A stretch of DNA of 19,173 nucleotides from Rhodospirillales bacterium (GCA_025352915.1 JANXSA010000708.1:1-19173); one strand, 5' to 3'; shown: positions 7,511 to 15,226, counted from the first letter of the stretch. The notes: generated by a model from the letters alone, not told the origin. A program made the numbers and translations.

Positions 7511-8677
7511 ATGGAATTTCGCATCGGCGACCAGCAGCGCGACATGATCGCCAGCGTGCGCGACCTCGCACAGCGCAACTTTAAGCCGCGCGGCCTGCGC
7601 TGGATGGACGGCACCTTCCCGTGGGAGAACATCCGCGAGCTGGCCAGCCTCGGCGTGCTCGGCATGACCGTCCCCGCCGAATATGGCGGCCTCGGCCTGC
7701 CGGTCTTCGACACCGCGCTGATCCTCGAAGAGATCGCCAAGGTCTGCTACCCCACCGCCATGGCCGTCCTCGGCGAAGCCGGCGTACAGACCCGCGTCAT
7801 CGCCCACTACGCCCCCGAGAGCATCCGCAGCCGCATCCTGCCCCGCGTCGTCAGCGGCGACTGCATCCTGGCGATCTGCATGACCGAGCCGCACGCCGGC
7901 ACCGACGTCGCCAATTTCCGCACCAACACCCGCGTGCTCGCGGACCGCCTGATCCTGCGCGGCACCAAGACCCTGATCAGCCGCGCGCCCGAGGCCGGCA
8001 TGCTCGTCGTCTTCACCCGCATCGACAACAGGCCGGGCCGTGAAGGCATCGGCTGCGTCCTGGTCGAACAGGGCACCCCAGGCTTCACCGTCACCGGCAC
8101 CTACCACACCATGGGCGGCGAAAACCTGCATGAAATCCAGTTCGACGATTGCGAACTCCCCCTGGAAAACCTCGTCCTGCGCGAAGACGGCTTCAAGCGC
8201 CTGCTCAGCGCCTTCAACACCCAGCGCTGCCTCAACCCCGCCATCTCCCTCGGCCTCGCCGAAGGCGCCTTCGACGAAGCCGTCACCTACGTCCGAAACC
8301 GCGAAGTCCTCGGCGGCCCCCTCGCCGACAAGCAAGGCGTACGCTGGAAACTCGCCGACATGTACAAAGACATCGAAGCCGCCCGTGGCCTGCTCTACCG
8401 CGCCTGCCTCACCGCCGACCCTTTCCCCGACCCGTTCCAAGCCGCCACCGCCAAAATCTTCTGCAACGAAATGGCCATGCGCGTGACCAGCGAAGCCGTC
8501 CAGCTCCACGGCGGCTACGGCTTCACCGACGAATACCTCGTCTCCCGACTCTACCGCGGCGCGCGCTACGGCTCCCTCGGCGGCGGCGCCACGGAAACCC
8601 TGCGCGACCTCATTGGGCGCAAGCTGGTGCGGGATGTGGATGGGGTCCAGGGGATTTATGGGCTGGGGACGTTTTAG
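7511..8677 (+). CDS. Acyl-CoA dehydrogenase family flavoprotein
   Basis: A 388-residue protein, normal for the family, which uses FAD to form an alpha,beta-double bond in acyl-CoA. The start at 7511 is chosen because homology begins there (MEFRIGDQQRDMIASVRDLA). Motifs: EYGGLGLP (~57-64), CMTEPHAGTDVANFRT (mid-domain signature for the flavin and acyl-CoA) and LHGGYGFTDEYLVSRLYRGAR (C-terminal signature). In the segment corresponding to the MCAD catalytic glutamate (YEGTSQI), this protein has GGGATET, so glycine (~358) replaces the Glu. Some FadE-type members place the base elsewhere or lack dehydrogenase activity. Downstream, after repeat R3, lie the acyl-CoA ligase subunits, suggesting a shared CoA-thioester route. 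Substrate unknown. Confidence 0.9.
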   Translation: MEFRIGDQQRDMIASVRDLAQRNFKPRGLRWMDGTFPWENIRELASLGVLGMTVPAEYGGLGLPVFDTALILEEIAKVCYPTAMAVLGEAGVQTRVIAHYAPESIRSRILPRVVSGDCILAICMTEPHAGTDVANFRTNTRVLADRLILRGTKTLISRAPEAGMLVVFTRIDNRPGREGIGCVLVEQGTPGFTVTGTYHTMGGENLHEIQFDDCELPLENLVLREDGFKRLLSAFNTQRCLNPAISLGLAEGAFDEAVTYVRNREVLGGPLADKQGVRWKLADMYKDIEAARGLLYRACLTADPFPDPFQAATAKIFCNEMAMRVTSEAVQLHGGYGFTDEYLVSRLYRGARYGSLGGGATETLRDLIGRKLVRDVDGVQGIYGLGTF

Positions 8678-8688
8678 CGAGGAAGCAT

Positions 8689-8777
8689 GTTTTTTTTTGA
8701 AAAAAAGAACCAAAAAAATTTTACCCGTTAAGCAAATGGATAAAGTTTTTTTGCTTCTTTTTGTTCAAAAAAAGAAG
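8689..8777. repeat. A/T-rich hairpin repeat R3, head-to-head pair (GTTC type + CTTC type)
   Basis: Copy a (reverse) has arms 8689-8698 and 8700-8710; its left arm has drifted to GTTTTTTTTT but keeps the outer G-C pair with AAAAAAAGAAC. Copy b (forward, from 8734) has arms 8754-8764 and 8767-8777 (CTTCTTTTTGT/AAAAAAAGAAG, one mismatch). The facing ends AAATTTTACCCGTT and AATGGATAAAGTTT pair imperfectly and are followed by a seven-T run. It occupies the gap between the dehydrogenase stop (11 nt away) and the CoA ligase beta start (30 nt away). Confidence 0.83.
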
Positions 8778-8807
8778 ACTTCCTTTCTTCCTTGAAAGGC
8801 AAACCAA

Positions 8808-9899
8808 ATGCTGCTCGTCGAAGCTGACGGCAAAACCCTCTTCCGCGGCGTGGGCATCGCCGTCCCCCCAGGCGCCGAGAGCCCCGGCCCCTGGATGGTC
8901 AAGGCCCAGGTCCCCGTCGGCGGCCGAGGCAAGGCCGGCGGCGTGGTACGCTGCGCCGATGCCGGCGCCGTGGCCGCGGCGGTCGCGGAACAACTCGGAA
9001 TGCGCATCAAGGGCCACCGCGTCGAATCCTGCCTGGTCGAACAGGCCGCCACCGGCGCCGAGCGCTACCTCGCCCTGATGCTTGACCCCGCCGCCTACGC
9101 CGTGCGCGTCCTGTTCGCGGCCGAGGGCGGCGTGGATATCGAACAGGCCGGCACCATCGCCTTCCGCCTCTGCCCGCCGGAACCCGACGCCATCACCGCC
9201 GCCATCGCCGACCTCGTCGCCGCCGAGCCCGACACCTGGCGCCAGTCCCTGATCGACACCGGCCGCCGCCTCGCCCACCTCATGCTCGACGCCGAGCTGA
9301 TACTGGCCGAAATCAACCCGCTCTTCGTCAGCGCCCAAGGCTGCATCGCCGGCGACGCCAAAATCGTCATCGACCTCAACGCCATCGACCGCCAGCCCGC
9401 CATCGCCGCCCTGCTGCGCGCCCGCCCGCAAACCTACGCCGACGCCGTGCGCAAACTCGACGAAGGCTTCGATTATGTCGAGCTCGATCCAAATGGCGAA
9501 GTCGGCCTGGTCACCACCGGCGCAGGCCTGTCGATGATGCTGGTCGACGAAATGACCGCCCGCGGCATGAAACCGCTCAACTTCCTCGACATCCGCACCG
9601 GCCAGTTGCGCGGCAGCCCCGCCCGCCTGATCCGCGTCCTCGAATGGATCGCCGCCGCCCCGCGCGTCAAAGTCGTGCTGGTCAACATCTTCGCCGGCAT
9701 CACCGACCTCGGCGAATTCGCCCGCCTCCTCGCCGACGCGATCCAGGCCACCCCAGCCCTGCGCGTCCCCATCGTCGCGCGCCTCGTCGGCCGCGGCGCC
9801 GCCGAAGCGCGACGTATCCTTGCCGACCGCATGCCCGCCATGGAAGTCGAGGAAGACCTCGACACCGCCCTCGCCCACGTCGCGGGATACACCAAATGA
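8808..9899 (+). CDS. Succinyl-CoA-synthetase-like acyl-CoA ligase, beta subunit (ATP-grasp)
   Basis: A 363-residue ATP-grasp subunit, slightly shorter than the usual ~390 of SucC. The beta subunit binds nucleotide and, with the alpha subunit, forms an acyl-CoA from a carboxylic acid, ATP and CoA. The N-terminus (EADGKTLFRGVGIAVPPG) matches the start of SucC, VPVGGRGKAGGV (~36-47) is the ATP-grasp loop, LAEINPLFV is the metal/nucleotide site, and GLVTTGAGLSMMLVDEMTARG lies in the C-terminal ligase domain. A Shine-Dalgarno-like GAAAGG lies about 9 nt upstream. The gene is not in the usual mdh-sucCD-odhA order and lies after an acyl-CoA dehydrogenase, so a non-succinate substrate (malate or another dicarboxylate or acyl acid) is likely; this is inference. 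Its stop overlaps the alpha-subunit start. Confidence 0.88.
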   Translation: MLLVEADGKTLFRGVGIAVPPGAESPGPWMVKAQVPVGGRGKAGGVVRCADAGAVAAAVAEQLGMRIKGHRVESCLVEQAATGAERYLALMLDPAAYAVRVLFAAEGGVDIEQAGTIAFRLCPPEPDAITAAIADLVAAEPDTWRQSLIDTGRRLAHLMLDAELILAEINPLFVSAQGCIAGDAKIVIDLNAIDRQPAIAALLRARPQTYADAVRKLDEGFDYVELDPNGEVGLVTTGAGLSMMLVDEMTARGMKPLNFLDIRTGQLRGSPARLIRVLEWIAAAPRVKVVLVNIFAGITDLGEFARLLADAIQATPALRVPIVARLVGRGAAEARRILADRMPAMEVEEDLDTALAHVAGYTK

Positions 9900-10768
9900 T
9901 CGCCACCCTCTCCCGCACCACCCCCGTCGTCGTCCAAGGCATCTCCGGCCGCATGGGCCGCGTCCACACCGCGAACATGCGCGCCTACGGCACCAACATC
10001 GTCGCCGGCACCGCCACCCGCACCGACCTCACCGACATCGACGGCATCCCCGTCTTCCCCGACTGCGCCGCCGCCGTCGCCGCCACTGGCGCCATCGCCT
10101 CCATCGCAATGGTCCCCCCCGCCGAAATCCGCGCCGCCGTCTTCGAGGCGCTGGACGCCAACATCCGCCTCATCGTCACCATCGCCGAGGGCGTCCCGGT
10201 CCACGACGCACTAGCCATCGGCCGCGCCGTCCGCACCGCCGGCGCCACCTGGATCGGCCCCTCCACCCCCGGCCTCGCCGTCCCCGGCGAAATGAAACTC
10301 GGCTTCCTGCCCGACGCCGCCCTGCGCCCCGGCCCCATCGCCATCATGAGCAAAAGCGGCACCCTGTCCTACGAAATCGGCTGGCGCCTGGCCCAATCCG
10401 GCCTCGGCCAGTCCCTCTGGATCGGCGTCGGCGGCGACCCCGTCAAAGGCCTGCGCTTCGCCGACCTCCTCGCCCCCTTCCAATCCCACCCCGCCACCCA
10501 AGCCATCATCCTCGTCGGCGAAGTCGGTGGCGACGAGGAAGAACAATTCGCCGCCGCCCTAACCCAGTTCGGCCCAACCAAACCCGTCTTCGCCGTCATC
10601 GCCGGCAGCGAAGCCAAGGAGGGCGTCGCCATGGGCCACGCCGGCGCCCTGACCTTCGGCGCCACCGGCACCGTCACCACCAAACGCGCAGCACTCGAGG
10701 CGGCAGGGGTGAAGGTGTTCGCCACCATGGCGGGCCTGGTCAGCGAGGTTGCGCGAGCAAGGCTTTAG
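9896..10768 (+). CDS. Succinyl-CoA-synthetase-like acyl-CoA ligase, alpha subunit
   Basis: A 290-residue subunit, the usual SucD length. It carries the CoA-binding Rossmann domain (VQGISGRMGRVH, residues 13-24) and the phosphohistidine domain: GPSTPG (~121-126), MSKSGTLSYE (151-160), GVGGDPVKG (~177-185) and AMGHAGAL with the active-site H248. All expected residues are present. The ATG at 9896 overlaps the beta stop in an ATGA junction, so the subunits are translationally coupled and presumably made in equal amounts. The closest alternatives within the family are malate-CoA ligase and other acid-CoA ligases. A long perfect palindrome starts at the base after the stop. Strong preference for C-ending codons is shared with the beta subunit. 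Confidence 0.9.
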   Translation: MIATLSRTTPVVVQGISGRMGRVHTANMRAYGTNIVAGTATRTDLTDIDGIPVFPDCAAAVAATGAIASIAMVPPAEIRAAVFEALDANIRLIVTIAEGVPVHDALAIGRAVRTAGATWIGPSTPGLAVPGEMKLGFLPDAALRPGPIAIMSKSGTLSYEIGWRLAQSGLGQSLWIGVGGDPVKGLRFADLLAPFQSHPATQAIILVGEVGGDEEEQFAAALTQFGPTKPVFAVIAGSEAKEGVAMGHAGALTFGATGTVTTKRAALEAAGVKVFATMAGLVSEVARARL

Positions 10769-10810
10769 GCAAGCAAGCCTCCGGCCCTTTGCCGCCGGAG
10801 GCTTGCTTGC
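10769..10810. terminator. Perfect 17-bp inverted repeat after the CoA ligase operon
   Basis: The arms at 10769-10785 and 10794-10810 (GCAAGCAAGCCTCCGGC and its exact complement) enclose an 8-nt loop. The stem begins directly after the alpha-subunit stop codon. RNA would fold very stably. No T run follows on the + strand, so it is not a textbook intrinsic terminator; it could act as a bidirectional stop, a 3'-end stabiliser, or be the footprint of a mobile palindrome. Confidence 0.65.
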
Positions 10811-10844
10811 CCCCTTGCCGTCCCGATTGCCCTCCCGCCGCGTT

Positions 10845-11378
10845 TCAGGCTTGATCGCACCAACAAACCGTGGGGGGGACATACATGAACCAACCCATCG
10901 CCGCCCTATGCGCGATCGAGGGCACCTTCATCAGCCGCCGCGCCACCGGATCGGCCATCGCCGCCTCGCGCATCTGCTTGTCCAGCGCCGCAATCTCGGC
11001 GTCGACCTGCGCCAGTTGGCCGGCCAGCACCGCCAGCATCCGCTGCGCCGCCTCAGGTATCCCGGCCTGCGGCGACATCACATGCTGCATCAATGCCTCG
11101 GCATGGTTGCGGTCGTTCTTGCCGCGCTTGACGAACGGCTTGACGTATTGGGCGGGGATCAGCCGCACCCGGTGGCCCATGGCGCTGAGCACCCGCGCCC
11201 AGTGATACGACCCGCCACAAGCCTCAAGCGCCACCTCGGTTGGCGCCAGCTTGGCGCAGAACGCCTCGAACGCCGCACGCGACAAATTCCGCCGCAGCAC
11301 CGCTCGTTCCTGTGCGTCGATGCCATGCACCGTAAACACAGCCTTGGACATATCGATCCCAACGCGCTTAAGTTCCAT
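10845..11378 (-). pseudogene. IS110-family transposase remnant
   Basis: A 177-codon frame whose N-terminus is clearly an IS110 DEDD transposase: MELKRVGIDMSKAVF (D9), EVALEACGG (Glu motif), VRLIPAQYVKPFVKRGKND. Full-length members are ~340 residues. After KNDRNHAEAL the sequence jumps to QAGIPEAAQRMLAVLAGQLA, apparently lacking ~50 residues of the normal linker, then reads QVDAEIAALDKQ...RRLMKVPSI and loses homology, so most of the C-terminal Tnp_IS110 domain is missing. The last catalytic Asp (normally KNDxxDA) is His. The gene is therefore inactive. GC is slightly lower than in its neighbours. Homology probably ends near 10905; the last ~20 residues are flanking sequence. Confidence 0.85.
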
Positions 11379-11460
11379 TTGGATGGCTCCTCGTTTGGGT
11401 CTTCAACAACCAAAACTTGGCACGCGTCGCGATGCCGCGGGGCCGTCCACCCCAACAGCG
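10845..11460 (-). mobile_element. Degenerate IS110-family insertion sequence
   Basis: This covers the transposase remnant plus about 80 bp upstream of it (11379-11460), which is noncoding. In IS110-group elements the noncoding end upstream of the transposase encodes the bridge RNA, so this stretch may be a remnant of it; I cannot identify its loops by eye. No terminal inverted repeats or target duplication are visible, as expected for IS110. Both boundaries are approximate. Confidence 0.5.
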
Positions 11461-11523
11461 AAGGATCCACGCTTTTTCCTTCGTGCCCACCGTCCATCCC
11501 GTCAATCCATACGTCTCCCCAAA

Positions 11524-11566
11524 GAATAAAGTTTTTTTGCTTCTTTTTGTTCACGAAAAGAAGAAT
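11524..11566 (+). repeat. A/T-rich hairpin repeat R4, solo (CTTC type)
   Basis: A single forward copy with arms 11540-11550 and 11553-11563 (CTTCTTTTTGT/ACGAAAAGAAG), preceded by AATAAAGTTTTTTTG. It is nearly identical to R6 and to copy b of R3. The hairpin ends 30 nt before the glycosyltransferase start, and those 30 nt are almost all pyrimidines, with no Shine-Dalgarno. Confidence 0.82.
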
Positions 11567-11593
11567 CGTCCTTCCCCCTTCCTCCCTCCCCCC

Positions 11594-12694
11594 ATGAAAA
11601 TCCTAGAAGTCACCAACGTCGATTTCTCCCTGCGCCAATTCCTCCTCCCCCTCATGCGCGCCATCCGCGTCCGCGGCCACGAGGTCGTCGGCGTCTGCGC
11701 CGAGGGCGAGCATCTGGCCGCCGTGCGCGCCGAGGGCTTCCGCGTCGAACCCCTCCGCTTCGCCCGCTCCCTCAACCCGCTCGCTCACTGGCGCGCCTTC
11801 TGGGCCATGGTCGCCCTGATCCGCCGCGAAAAGCCGGACATCGTCCACGCCCACATGCCGATTTCCGGCTTCCTCGCCCGCCTCGCCGCCCGCGCCGCCG
11901 GCGTGCCCAAAATCGCCTATACCTGCCACGGCTATCTGTTCAACCAGGAGGGCTCCCGGCTCCGCCGCACCGGCGGCCTGGTCATGGAATGGATCGCCGG
12001 CCGCCTGACCCACATCTACATGAACGTCTCCCGCAACGAAGCCGCCGACGCCAAACGCCTGCACATCCACCCCAATCCCATCGCCATCGGCAACGGCCGC
12101 GACCCGGCAATCTTCCGCCCCAACCCCGAAGCGCGCGCCCGCCTGCGCGCCGCCATTGGCGTGCCCGAGCAAACCGTCGCCATCGTCATCGTCTCCCGCG
12201 TCGTCGTCTACAAGGGCTTCCGCGAACTGCTCGAAGCCATGCAAACCGTCCCCGCCGAACTCTGGGTCGTCGGCAACCGCCTGCCTTCCGACCGCGGCGA
12301 AGACCTCACCCCCTACTTCGCCCGCTTCGCCGAAACCGGCCGCCTGCGCCACCTGGGATACCGCACCGACGTCGCCGACATCCTCGCAGCCTCCGACATC
12401 TTCGTCCTCCCCAGCCATTTCGAGGGCCTGCCAATGTCGGTCATCGAGGCCATGCTGACCGGCCTCCCGGTCGTCGCCACCGACATCCCCGGCCCGCGCG
12501 AACAAATTCTCCCCGGCCAAACCGGCCTGCTCGTCCCCGTCCGCAACGCCCCCGCTTTGGCCGCCGCCCTCACCCGCCTGGCCGAAAACCCCGCCCTGCG
12601 CACCCGCATGGGCACCGCCGCCCTGGCCCGCGCCCGCGACCTCTATGACGAAACCCGCATCGTCGCCCATACGCTCGACCTGATGGGGCTGTGA
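11594..12694 (+). CDS. Glycosyltransferase family 4 protein
   Basis: A 366-residue GT-B glycosyltransferase that would transfer a sugar from a nucleotide donor onto a lipid-linked or surface polysaccharide acceptor at the inner membrane face. The N-terminal domain begins MKILEVTNVDFSLRQFLLPL with RGHEVVGVCAEGE and DIVHAHMPISGFLARLAA; the C-terminal domain shows IVSRVVVYKGFRELLEAM, HLGYRTDVADILAASDIFVLPS and the E-x7-E donor motif in HFEGLPMSVIEAM, then GLPVVATDIPGPREQI. The start is fixed by the conserved first beta strand. No other polysaccharide genes are adjacent, so the product is unknown. The gene is bracketed by solo repeats R4 and R5 in opposite orientation and follows the IS110 remnant, which could mark an inserted segment. 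Confidence 0.9.
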   Translation: MKILEVTNVDFSLRQFLLPLMRAIRVRGHEVVGVCAEGEHLAAVRAEGFRVEPLRFARSLNPLAHWRAFWAMVALIRREKPDIVHAHMPISGFLARLAARAAGVPKIAYTCHGYLFNQEGSRLRRTGGLVMEWIAGRLTHIYMNVSRNEAADAKRLHIHPNPIAIGNGRDPAIFRPNPEARARLRAAIGVPEQTVAIVIVSRVVVYKGFRELLEAMQTVPAELWVVGNRLPSDRGEDLTPYFARFAETGRLRHLGYRTDVADILAASDIFVLPSHFEGLPMSVIEAMLTGLPVVATDIPGPREQILPGQTGLLVPVRNAPALAAALTRLAENPALRTRMGTAALARARDLYDETRIVAHTLDLMGL

Positions 12695-12718
12695 TCGCCT
12701 TCGAAGAGCAGCCAAGCA

Positions 12719-12761
12719 AGTGCTTCTTTTTAAAAAAAGAAGCAAAAACTTTCATCCCCTT
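12719..12761 (-). repeat. A/T-rich hairpin repeat R5, solo (CTTC type)
   Basis: A single reverse copy with arms 12722-12731 and 12732-12743 (GCTTCTTTTT/AAAAAAAGAAGC, essentially loopless as DNA), followed by AAAACTTTCATCCCC. It starts 27 nt after the glycosyltransferase stop and is immediately followed by GC-rich repeat S1. With R4 it brackets the glycosyltransferase, hairpin sides facing the gene. Confidence 0.8.
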
Positions 12762-12766
12762 ACTTG

Positions 12767-12808
12767 CTTCTCTCCCCGCGCTTGGGCGGGGGGAGCCGGA
12801 GGGGGGCT
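12767..12808 (+). repeat. GC-rich repeat S1 (intergenic copy)
   Basis: About 42 bp matching S2 at 13396-13438 with a 2-bp indel and a few substitutions. It contains a short stem (CCCCGC, loop GCTTGG, GCGGGG) followed by GAGCCGGAGGGGGGCT. It lies between R5 and the promoter of the next gene. This is a second repeat family, unrelated to the A/T-rich one. Confidence 0.75.
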
Positions 12809-12859
12809 GCTTCCAACCACCAACACTCAGAAATTTATCCAGAAATTTTTCAAATATTC

Positions 12860-12888
12860 TTGCTTCATCGCGCGCATTGCGGTATATT
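12860..12888 (+). promoter_or_regulatory. Candidate sigma70-type promoter giving a leaderless transcript
   Basis: TTGCTT (12860-12865) and TATATT (12883-12888) are separated by exactly 17 nt. The expected transcription start, about 7 nt after the -10, falls at or next to the A of the ATG at 12896. The upstream stretch (AAATTTTTCAAATATTC) is A/T-rich like an UP element. No Shine-Dalgarno exists before the ATG, which agrees with a leaderless mRNA. Confidence 0.5.
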
Positions 12889-12895
12889 ATCTCCA

Positions 12896-13525
12896 ATGCG
12901 CGATTTCACCACCCGCCTGGTCGCCCTCCTGACCAGCCTGCGCCACGCCGTCGCCGCCTTCGCGGCCCGGCAGGACCGCGTCCAAACCACCTGGATCGGC
13001 GCCCAGGCCTACAGCCCGATCGAACCCCCCAACCAGCCGCCCAAACTCCCGGCGGAAACCTGGACCCTCCTCTGGCACCGCCTCAACCGCCTCGCCGCCC
13101 GCTTCCATGCCCTCTTCGCCCGCTGGCAAACCAACACCCTGCCCACCCGCCGTCCGTGCGCGCCGCGCCCCTACACCCCGCGCGAATATACCCGCCTGCC
13201 CACCACCCCCGGCTGGATCAACCATCGCATCGCCGAAGCCGCCGCCTGCGCCGGCACGCTCGATATCCTGCTCCAGCACCCCGAACTCCCGGAATTCCTC
13301 CAACAAGCCCCCCAGGCCGGCCGCCTCCTGCGCCCCCTCATCCGCGCCCTCGGCCTCCCCACCCCCGACTGCCTCAAATTGCCCAAAAAGCCCATCTTCT
13401 CTCCCCTCGCGCTTAGGCGGGGGCAGCCGGAGGGAGGCTCTCTGGTCCCACAATCCACCCCCTTCCGTCCGCTCCCGCCCAACATCCGCGCCGCCGCCCG
13501 AGCCTGGAAAAAATACGACCAATAA
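12896..13525 (+). CDS. Conserved-looking protein of unknown function
   Basis: A 209-residue protein I do not recognise. The ATG at 12896 is chosen because it sits just after a good promoter; the frame extends upstream into the repeats without family character. The N-terminal half is helical and rich in A, R and L ([25 protein letters not shown]), followed by a proline-rich stretch ([16 protein letters not shown]), [25 protein letters not shown] helices and a [14 protein letters not shown] segment. Residues ~168-181 ([14 protein letters not shown]) are encoded by GC-rich repeat S2 and are probably an in-frame insertion. The C-terminus ([19 protein letters not shown]) looks conserved. It is strongly basic, with no signal peptide or catalytic motif. 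Codon use is almost all C-ending, like purH. Confidence 0.72.
   Translation: MRDFTTRLVALLTSLRHAVAAFAARQDRVQTTWIGAQAYSPIEPPNQPPKLPAETWTLLWHRLNRLAARFHALFARWQTNTLPTRRPCAPRPYTPREYTRLPTTPGWINHRIAEAAACAGTLDILLQHPELPEFLQQAPQAGRLLRPLIRALGLPTPDCLKLPKKPIFSPLALRRGQPEGGSLVPQSTPFRPLPPNIRAAARAWKKYDQ
13396..13438 (+). repeat. GC-rich repeat S2 (inside a coding region)
   Basis: The second copy of the S repeat (CTTCTCTCCCCTCGCGCTTA then GGCGGGGGCAGCCGGAGGGA) lies within the 12896-13525 gene, in frame, with no stop. It encodes roughly [13 protein letters not shown]. The close match to intergenic S1, 630 bp upstream, shows that it is a repeat and not conserved protein sequence. Confidence 0.75.
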
Positions 13526-13650
13526 TGCCCAGGGGAGAATTGCGACCTATTCATTCCACTATCGAACTAATATTCACCCCCAAGAGTTGCCCCGCGCCCG
13601 CCCGCCGCGTATCTGGGCGCGAATTCCATCGCTCCAGCAAGGCGCCGCCC

Positions 13651-15222
13651 ATGACCGAGACCCTCCAAATCCGCCGCGCCCTGATCTCCGTCTCCGACAA
13701 ATCCGGCCTCGTCGACTTCGCCCGCGCCCTCGCCGCCCACGGCGTCGAAATCCTCTCCACCGGCGGCTCCGCCAAAACCCTGCGCGAGGCCGGCATCCCA
13801 GTGAAAGAGGTCTCCGACCACACCGGCTTCCCCGAAATCCTCGACGGCCGCGTCAAAACCCTGGTCCCGCAAATCCACGGCGGCATCCTCGCCCGCCGCG
13901 ACCTGCCCGAACACCTGGCCCAGATGGCCCAACACAACATCGCCCCGATCGACCTCGTCGCCGTCAACCTCTACCCCTTCGAAGCCACGGTGGCCCGGGG
14001 AGCGGCCTACGACGACTGCGTCGAGAACATCGACATCGGCGGCCCCGCCCTGATCCGCGCCGCCGCCAAGAACCACGATTTCGTCGCCATCCTCACCGAC
14101 CCCGCCCAGTACCAGGAACTCATCGACCAACTCGCCACCGGCGGCACCACAATCGAACTCCGCCGCCGCCTCGCCAGCCAGGCTTACGCCCGCACCGCCG
14201 CCTACGATGCCGCCATCGCCGCCTGGTTCGCCGAACAGCAAAACGACCCCTTGCCGTCCCGCTTCGCCATCGCCGGCACCCGCCGCCAAACCCTGCGCTA
14301 CGGCGAAAACCCCCATCAGCAAGCCGCCTTCTACATCACCAACAACCGCACCGGCATCGCCACCGCCCGCCAGATCCAGGGCAAGGAACTCAGCTACAAC
14401 AACCTCAACGACACCGACGCTGCCTTCGAATGCGTCGCCGAATTCGCCGAACCGACCGTCGTTATCGTCAAACACGCCAACCCCTGCGGCGTCGCCACCG
14501 CCAAAACCCTCGCCGAAGCCTGGGACTCCGCCCTGCGCTGCGACCCGGAATCGGCCTTCGGCGGCATCATCGCCGTCAACCGCACCCTCGACGCCGAAGC
14601 CGCCGAGAAGATGGCCGCCATTTTCTCCGAAGTGATCATCGCCCCGGACGCCACGCCCGAAGCCATCGCCGCCCTCTCGCGCAAGAAGAACCTGCGCCTG
14701 CTCCTGACCGGCGGCCTGCCCGATCCCGCCGCCCCCGGCCTGGCCTACAAATCCGTCGCCGGCGGCTTCCTCGTCCAATCCCGCGACGCCGGCCGCATCA
14801 CCGAAGCCGATCTCAAAACCGTCACCAAACGCCCCCCCACCGCCCAGGAAATCGCCGACCTCCTCTTCGCCTTCCGCATCTGCAAGCACGTAAAATCCAA
14901 CGCCATCATCTACGCCAGGAACGCCGCCACCGTCGGCATCGGCGCCGGCCAGATGAGCCGGGTCAATTCCTCCCGCATCGCCGCCTGGAAAGCCCAGGAC
15001 GCCGCCGACAAGGCCGGCCTGCCGCACTCCCTCGCCATTGGCAGCGTGGTGGCGTCCGACGCCTTCTTCCCCTTCGCCGACGGCCTGCAAGCCGCAATCG
15101 CCGCCGGCGCCACCGCCGTCATCCAGCCCGGCGGCTCGATGCGCGACGCCGAGGTCATCGCCGCGGCCGACGAAGCCGGCGTTGCCATGGTGCTGACCGG
15201 CATGCGCCATTTCAGGCATTGA
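13651..15222 (+). CDS. purH: Bifunctional AICAR formyltransferase / IMP cyclohydrolase
   Basis: A 523-residue protein of the usual length, catalysing the last two steps of de novo IMP synthesis in the cytoplasm. The start at 13651 ([17 protein letters not shown]) is chosen because homology begins there, although the frame stays open to 13525. The N-terminal IMP cyclohydrolase domain shows [21 protein letters not shown], and GRVKTL (K69, T70). The C-terminal formyltransferase domain shows [26 protein letters not shown] and VKHANPCG (K274, H275, the catalytic pair), then [11 protein letters not shown] and a C-terminal [11 protein letters not shown]. One oddity is GRVKTLVP where the family usually has GRVKTLHP (V72). 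It is followed after 4 nt by a 24-aa ORF and then mbfA; an upstream promoter may lie in the A/T-richer 13537-13570 stretch. Confidence 0.97.
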   Translation: MTETLQIRRALISVSDKSGLVDFARALAAHGVEILSTGGSAKTLREAGIPVKEVSDHTGFPEILDGRVKTLVPQIHGGILARRDLPEHLAQMAQHNIAPIDLVAVNLYPFEATVARGAAYDDCVENIDIGGPALIRAAAKNHDFVAILTDPAQYQELIDQLATGGTTIELRRRLASQAYARTAAYDAAIAAWFAEQQNDPLPSRFAIAGTRRQTLRYGENPHQQAAFYITNNRTGIATARQIQGKELSYNNLNDTDAAFECVAEFAEPTVVIVKHANPCGVATAKTLAEAWDSALRCDPESAFGGIIAVNRTLDAEAAEKMAAIFSEVIIAPDATPEAIAALSRKKNLRLLLTGGLPDPAAPGLAYKSVAGGFLVQSRDAGRITEADLKTVTKRPPTAQEIADLLFAFRICKHVKSNAIIYARNAATVGIGAGQMSRVNSSRIAAWKAQDAADKAGLPHSLAIGSVVASDAFFPFADGLQAAIAAGATAVIQPGGSMRDAEVIAAADEAGVAMVLTGMRHFRH

Positions 15223-15226
15223 AGAA

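Noticed and set aside
10870..11597. Plus-strand open frames opposite the IS110 remnant
   Set aside because: The minus strand carries recognisable transposase motifs; the plus frames have none.
13567..15219. 550-codon minus-strand open frame opposite purH
   Set aside because: Glycine/aspartate-rich low-complexity translation with no family character; it mirrors the C-ending codons of purH and is a high-GC shadow.
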